A DNA stretch of 10,024 bases, taken from assembly GCA_014804495.1 (NCBI GenBank), contig JAAUZS010000013.1, forward strand, positions 26,935 to 36,958, given 5' to 3'. Source of the stretch: Lachnospiraceae bacterium. GTDB taxonomy: Bacteria > Bacillota > Clostridia > Lachnospirales > Lachnospiraceae. Each line of letters starts with the position of its first letter. Within the stretch, counting starts at the first letter, position 1. The position numbers and the translations under genes are program-made. Below the pieces are notes generated by a model. It saw nothing but the letters and a program-made list of their open reading frames with translations, was not told the origin of the DNA and ran no database searches. Below are positions 6,942 through 10,024 of the stretch, in pieces.

Positions 6942-6968
6942 GGCTTGCGAGACTTTTTTCTTTTCTTA
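6914..6968. terminator. Bidirectional intrinsic terminator overlapping the stop codon
   Basis: CTCCCAAGCC (6921-6930) pairs with GGCTTGCGAG (6942-6951) with one mismatch around an 11-base loop that contains the TAA stop of the plus-strand gene. On the plus strand it is followed by TTTTTT (6954-6959) and more pyrimidines. On the minus strand the same hairpin is followed by another T-run (plus-strand A6914-6919), so it can also end the cwlD transcript. The 5' arm encodes the last residues of the plus-strand protein. Confidence 0.8.
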
Positions 6969-7682
6969 TTACTCCACGCTGTTCAAATATTGTAATATCC
7001 CCATATGTATAGCCCATGCAATTTTTTCCTGATAATAGTCCGATTCAAGCTTCTGTGCCTCTTCTCTGTTAGATAAAAAACCACACTCCACAATCACAAT
7101 AGGAGATGAGGTTTTTTTCAGCAGGTAATAACTGTCATTAGCTTTCGCAACACGGGTGTTATCTTTATCTACCGTATTTAATAACACCTGTTGTATTTTT
7201 TCTGCAAGTTCCTTGCTTTGTTCACTGTTCGCATAATAAAAAGTCTGTGCACCGTGTACATATTCTTCATGATAGCTGTTTTGATGAATACTTACTGTCA
7301 CAACAGGTCTGGTTGATTCTATCAGCTCTACACGCCGTTTCATGTCCTGTACCTTTTTATTAGAAGCATTTTCATCATACAGACCGGCGTCAGAATCTCT
7401 GGTCAAAACTACTTCCACGTCTTCCTGTTCCAAAAACTGCTGCAGTTTCATAGCAATTTCCAAATTGATATCCTTCTCCAACGCGCCGCTGGAGCTTACT
7501 TTACCCGGATCTGCCCCTCCATGTCCCGCGTCAATAACGACACACGGTTTTTCTTTACTTACGGCAACACTGCCGGAAGCAGTTTGTACTGTCCGCCGAT
7601 ATGCGGAAAAATATACCACCGTCATGACAAGCAATACCAAAGTTACTCTAGCTAACGCTTTCAGGTTTTCTTTCTGTTCCAT
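6969..7682 (-). CDS. cwlD: N-acetylmuramoyl-L-alanine amidase, CwlD type
   Basis: A 237-residue amidase_3 protein with an N-terminal membrane anchor or signal (residues about 9-28). The zinc-amidase motifs are complete: DAGHGGADPG with H54 (51-60), E69 in ALEKDINLE, H133 in SIHQNSY, and the catalytic E199 in IVECGFLSN. It would cleave the bond between N-acetylmuramic acid and L-alanine of the peptide stem. In Bacillus, CwlD removes peptides so that muramic-delta-lactam can form in the spore cortex. The length and single-domain layout fit CwlD; a vegetative amidase cannot be excluded. The ATG has only a modest AGGAA site. Upstream lies a good sigma-E-like promoter, supporting the sporulation assignment. 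It is convergent with the PH-like membrane protein gene and shares its terminator. Confidence 0.88.
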   Translation of the reverse strand: MEQKENLKALARVTLVLLVMTVVYFSAYRRTVQTASGSVAVSKEKPCVVIDAGHGGADPGKVSSSGALEKDINLEIAMKLQQFLEQEDVEVVLTRDSDAGLYDENASNKKVQDMKRRVELIESTRPVVTVSIHQNSYHEEYVHGAQTFYYANSEQSKELAEKIQQVLLNTVDKDNTRVAKANDSYYLLKKTSSPIVIVECGFLSNREEAQKLESDYYQEKIAWAIHMGILQYLNSVE

Positions 7683-7712
7683 ATACTCATTCCTACATAG
7701 TTGTATTGTTAT

Positions 7713-7739
7713 ACTTTATGCAGGATAAACTCAAAATAT
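7713..7739 (-). promoter_or_regulatory. Sigma-E-like sporulation promoter of cwlD
   Basis: On the minus strand ATATT (7735-7739), 14 bases, then CATAAAGT (7713-7720). The Bacillus sigma-E consensus is ATATT, about 14 bases, CATACAnT, so there is a single mismatch in the -10 box. Transcription would start near 7706, about 24 bases before the ATG. A weaker sigma-A reading in the same place (TTTTGA, 17 bases, TATAAC at 7708-7713) is possible. Confidence 0.55.
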
Positions 7740-7769
7740 CATTGGATAAAAGCCATTAATACCGCAGCC

Positions 7770-8213
7770 TCAGTATTCTTCTTCGGGAGCTTCTTCCTTT
7801 TCCTCAATGTCATTGACCGGTTTTTCCAGTCCTTCAATTTTGATATTATTTTTCTCAGCATAATCCCACAATGCTGCATGAATAGCTTCCTCGGCAAGCA
7901 GTGAACAATGCACCTTGACAGGCGGCAGCCCGTCCAGAGCTTCCATTACGGCTTTATTTGTCACCTGTAGCGCCTCCTGTACAGTCTTTCCTTTAACAAG
8001 CTCCGTTGCCATACTGCTGGTGGCAACTGCCGCGCCACAGCCAAATGTCTTGAATTTCGCCTCTTTAATTATCCCATTATCATCTATATCAAGATATATT
8101 CGCATTATATCTCCACATTTGGCGTTTCCCACAGTTCCCACGCCGCTCGGATTCTCCATCTCTCCTACATTTCTCGGATTATTAAAATGATCCATTACCT
8201 TTTCGCTATACAT
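7770..8213 (-). CDS. nifU: Fe-S cluster assembly scaffold NifU/IscU
   Basis: A 147-residue IscU-type scaffold on which [2Fe-2S] clusters are built before transfer to target proteins. It contains the full ligand set: C33 and D35 in GNAKCGD, C59 in FGCGAA, and H102-C103 in VKVHCS. The start MYSEKVMDHFNNPRNVG is typical of the N-terminal domain of NifU. There is no C-terminal Nfu domain or ferredoxin-like domain, so this is the short form. The last 13 residues carry eight acidic residues, a tail not needed for the fold. AGGAG-rich sequence precedes the ATG. It follows nifS after 22 bases and takes sulfur from that cysteine desulfurase. It is the last gene of the operon; no strong terminator is visible before cwlD. 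Confidence 0.96.
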   Translation of the reverse strand: MYSEKVMDHFNNPRNVGEMENPSGVGTVGNAKCGDIMRIYLDIDDNGIIKEAKFKTFGCGAAVATSSMATELVKGKTVQEALQVTNKAVMEALDGLPPVKVHCSLLAEEAIHAALWDYAEKNNIKIEGLEKPVNDIEEKEEAPEEEY

Positions 8214-8235
8214 TTTCCTCTCTCCTCCCGCTTTT

Positions 8236-9417
8236 TTATTTCTCTTTCTTTATGAAGTCTTCATACAAGGGAGACATATTTCTAAGCCGCTCCACTATTT
8301 CCTTTATTTTATCTATGGTAAAATCAATCTCTTCTCTGGTCGTCTTCTCAGATATGGTAAGCCTCAGTGAGCCATGCGCTATTTCATGCGGCAGCCCGAT
8401 TGCCAGAAGTACATGTGACGGATCTAAAGAACCGGATGTACATGCAGAGCCGCTGGATGCGCAGATACCGTTCTGATCCAAAAGAATCAGCAACGACTCT
8501 CCTTCAATAAACCGGAAACAAAAATTAGCGTTATTTGGCAGTCTGCTAGTTTTGTCTCCATTCAGACGGGAATATGGAACTTCCGTCAAAATGCGTTCAA
8601 TCATATAATCCCTCAGTTCCGCTTCATAACTGCTGCGCTTATCCATATCGCTAAAAGCAAGCTGCGCCGCCTTGCCAAAGCCGGCAATTCCGGGCACATT
8701 ATGGGTTCCGGCCCTTCTTTGTCTTTCCTGCGCACCGCCATGAATGAATGAACGAATCCTGACGCCCTTACGTATATACAGCATACCGATTCCCTTCGGT
8801 CCGCCCAGCTTATGTGCACTTGCACTCAGCATATCAATATGCATCTTATCCACATCAATCGGAATATGCCCGAAAGCCTGTACTGCGTCTGTATGGAAAA
8901 GTATTCCGTTCTCTTTGGCAATCGCACCTATTTCTTCAAGCGGCTCTATCGTTCCGATTTCATTATTTGCCGCCATAATGGAAATCAAAATTGTATCAGG
9001 ACGGATTGCCGCTCTTAATTCATCAGGACTTACCAATCCGTTTTCGTCCACATCCAGATAAGTAATCTTGTAACCATTTTTCTCCAAATATTCAGCCGTA
9101 TGAAGAATGGCATGATGTTCTATTTTACTTGTAATTATATGTTTTCCCTTTTCCGCATACGCTTCTGCTGCCGCTTTTAACGCCCAGTTATCGGATTCAC
9201 TGCCGCCTCCCGTAAAATAAATCTCTTCCGGCACGGCATCAATTCCTGCCGCCAGCGTTTTTCTTGCCTCATCTACCGCTTTCTTGGCATCTCCCGCAAA
9301 GGTATAGATAGCGGAAGGATTCCCATAATATTCCGTATAATATGGAATCATGGTGTCCAGTACTTCTTTATACATTTGTGTCGTTGCTGCATTATCAAGA
9401 TAAATTAATTTATTCAT
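8236..9417 (-). CDS. nifS: Cysteine desulfurase NifS/IscS
   Basis: A 393-residue pyridoxal-phosphate enzyme that converts cysteine to alanine and carries the sulfur as a persulfide for Fe-S cluster assembly. Landmarks: YLDNAATT (6-13), GNPSA (32-36), FTGGGSESDNWAL (68-80), IEHHAI with H101 (stacks on the cofactor), MAANNEIGT (148-156), HTDAVQ (175-180), SASAHKLGGPKG with the cofactor lysine K203, GTHN (237-240), and SSGSACTSGS (321-330) with the catalytic cysteine C326 in the longer loop of group I (NifS/IscS) enzymes. An AAGGAG site lies 11 bases before the ATG, somewhat far. Located 35 bases after iscR and 22 before nifU, it donates sulfur to NifU; it may also serve thiolation of tRNA. The Lachnospiraceae-like context favours the housekeeping NifS role. 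Confidence 0.97.
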   Translation of the reverse strand: MNKLIYLDNAATTQMYKEVLDTMIPYYTEYYGNPSAIYTFAGDAKKAVDEARKTLAAGIDAVPEEIYFTGGGSESDNWALKAAAEAYAEKGKHIITSKIEHHAILHTAEYLEKNGYKITYLDVDENGLVSPDELRAAIRPDTILISIMAANNEIGTIEPLEEIGAIAKENGILFHTDAVQAFGHIPIDVDKMHIDMLSASAHKLGGPKGIGMLYIRKGVRIRSFIHGGAQERQRRAGTHNVPGIAGFGKAAQLAFSDMDKRSSYEAELRDYMIERILTEVPYSRLNGDKTSRLPNNANFCFRFIEGESLLILLDQNGICASSGSACTSGSLDPSHVLLAIGLPHEIAHGSLRLTISEKTTREEIDFTIDKIKEIVERLRNMSPLYEDFIKKEK

Positions 9418-9452
9418 TTAAAAATCAACTCCTTTCCAAGCAAGAATTACTC

Positions 9453-9887
9453 TTATATACTATACTGATCCGACAACTCCGTCTGCCATTCCAGCAAATC
9501 CGCCAGCGTAATATTATCTACCACGTTGCTGACAGCTTCATATATTTGTTCCCATATTCTTACTGTAACGCACTGCCCCCTGCGACCGCACTCTTCCTTT
9601 TCTTCCCCAACGCAGCTCACAGGTGCCAAATCTCCCTCCGTTAATCGCAGAATCATCCCTACCGTATATTCAGAAGGCTCTTTCTTCAAAAGATAACCGC
9701 CCTGCGCTCCTCTTATACTCCTAACATAACCTGCTTTATTCAAAACTGAAATAATCTGCTCCAAATACTTATCCGATATCTCCTGTCTTTTTGCCACATC
9801 TTTCAAGCTGACCGGTCCACCCGTATTATATGTTGCCAAATCCAACATTAAGCGCAGCGCGTATCTTCCCTTTGTCGAAATTTTCAT
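9453..9887 (-). CDS. iscR: Rrf2-family Fe-S cluster regulator IscR
   Basis: A 144-residue Rrf2-family transcription factor. The N-terminal winged helix begins MKISTKGRYALRLMLDLA; the recognition region is about 27-60 (VSLKDVAKRQEISDKYLEQIISVL), and the wing carries SIRGAQGGYLL (57-67). Three cysteines, C92, C100 and C106, lie where IscR binds a [2Fe-2S] cluster, spaced C-x7-C-x5-C. E. coli IscR has C-x5-C-x5-C plus a histidine ligand (H107); here the residue at the matching place is V109, so the fourth ligand must differ if a cluster is bound. As first gene of iscR-nifS-nifU it probably regulates its own operon according to Fe-S status. The GGAG element lies about 14 bases before the ATG, with GGGA closer, so translation initiation may be modest. 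CymR-like cysteine regulators are an alternative, but they lack these cysteines. Confidence 0.92.
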   Translation of the reverse strand: MKISTKGRYALRLMLDLATYNTGGPVSLKDVAKRQEISDKYLEQIISVLNKAGYVRSIRGAQGGYLLKKEPSEYTVGMILRLTEGDLAPVSCVGEEKEECGRRGQCVTVRIWEQIYEAVSNVVDNITLADLLEWQTELSDQYSI

Positions 9888-9936
9888 AATATATATCCCA
9901 ACTCCTCTCCCAACCTTTTCATAGTTTTTCGGTATG

Positions 9937-9954
9937 AATACTATTATAATACTA
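9937..9954 (-). repeat. Tandem 7-bp direct repeat over the isc promoter -10 region
   Basis: TAGTATT occurs twice on the minus strand (9948-9954 and 9937-9943), starts 11 bases apart. The two copies flank and overlap the predicted -10 box, a position where a bound repressor would block RNA polymerase. It could be an IscR operator; the AT-richness means chance is possible. Confidence 0.4.
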
Positions 9955-9973
9955 CTTTATTATAAAAAATCAA
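9943..9973 (-). promoter_or_regulatory. Predicted promoter of the iscR-nifS-nifU operon
   Basis: On the minus strand TTGATT (9968-9973) is followed after 16 bases by TATTAT (9946-9951); an overlapping TATAAT (9943-9948) has a 19-base spacer. The leader to the iscR ATG would be about 50 bases. The region further upstream to the right edge (9974-10024) is AT-rich with no gene visible. Confidence 0.5.
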
Positions 9974-10024
9974 CATTATTTTCTAATTTCCATTAACCAG
10001 AACTTAGATAAAACAAACAAAAAC

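Noticed and set aside
8613..8825. Minus-strand open frame of 70 residues inside nifS
   Set aside because: Out-of-frame shadow within a clear, intact nifS.

Overview
The window looks like chromosomal core DNA from an anaerobic, spore-forming Clostridia member, most likely a Lachnospiraceae. The evidence is a moderately AT-rich sequence with strong GGAGG-type ribosome binding sites, an F-type ATP synthase operon headed by atpZ and atpI, a sporulation-type CwlD amidase, and a compact iscR-nifS-nifU operon. The family-level assignment is an inference from protein resemblance.

Layout. (1) Positions 1-3244, minus strand: the promoter-proximal part of the F1Fo ATP synthase operon, read right to left as atpZ, atpI, atpB (a), atpE (c), atpF (b), atpH (delta) and the first 105 codons of atpA (alpha), which runs off the left edge. 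A good sigma-A promoter lies at 3284-3312. The c subunit carries the residues typical of sodium-coupled rotors. (2) 3514-3993, plus strand: a DUF402 protein of the NtdP-like group, divergent from the atp operon. (3) 5704-4017, minus strand: rpiB (ribose-5-phosphate isomerase B) followed by a secreted cell wall hydrolase with a long coiled coil and a C-terminal SleB-like domain. (4) 5925-6941, plus strand: an unrecognised membrane protein made of two copies of a membrane-segment plus PH-like module; its own promoter is divergent from that of rpiB. (5) 7682-6969, minus strand: a CwlD-type N-acetylmuramoyl-L-alanine amidase preceded by a close match to the sigma-E sporulation promoter consensus. 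A bidirectional terminator lies between genes 4 and 5 and overlaps the end of gene 4. (6) 9887-7770, minus strand: iscR, nifS and nifU, a minimal iron-sulfur cluster assembly operon with its own regulator and promoter.

The genes fall into housekeeping groups: energy conversion (ATP synthase), pentose phosphate metabolism (RpiB), envelope remodelling and sporulation (SleB-like hydrolase, CwlD) and Fe-S biogenesis. I see no mobile element, CRISPR array, tRNA or rRNA, and no gap between genes longer than about 270 bases. Nothing here is convincingly a new multi-gene system. The most useful leads are the duplicated PH-like membrane protein, the likely Na+ specificity of the rotor, the structured atpB-atpE spacer, the sigma-E-like cwlD promoter, and 11-bp-periodic repeats at two promoters.
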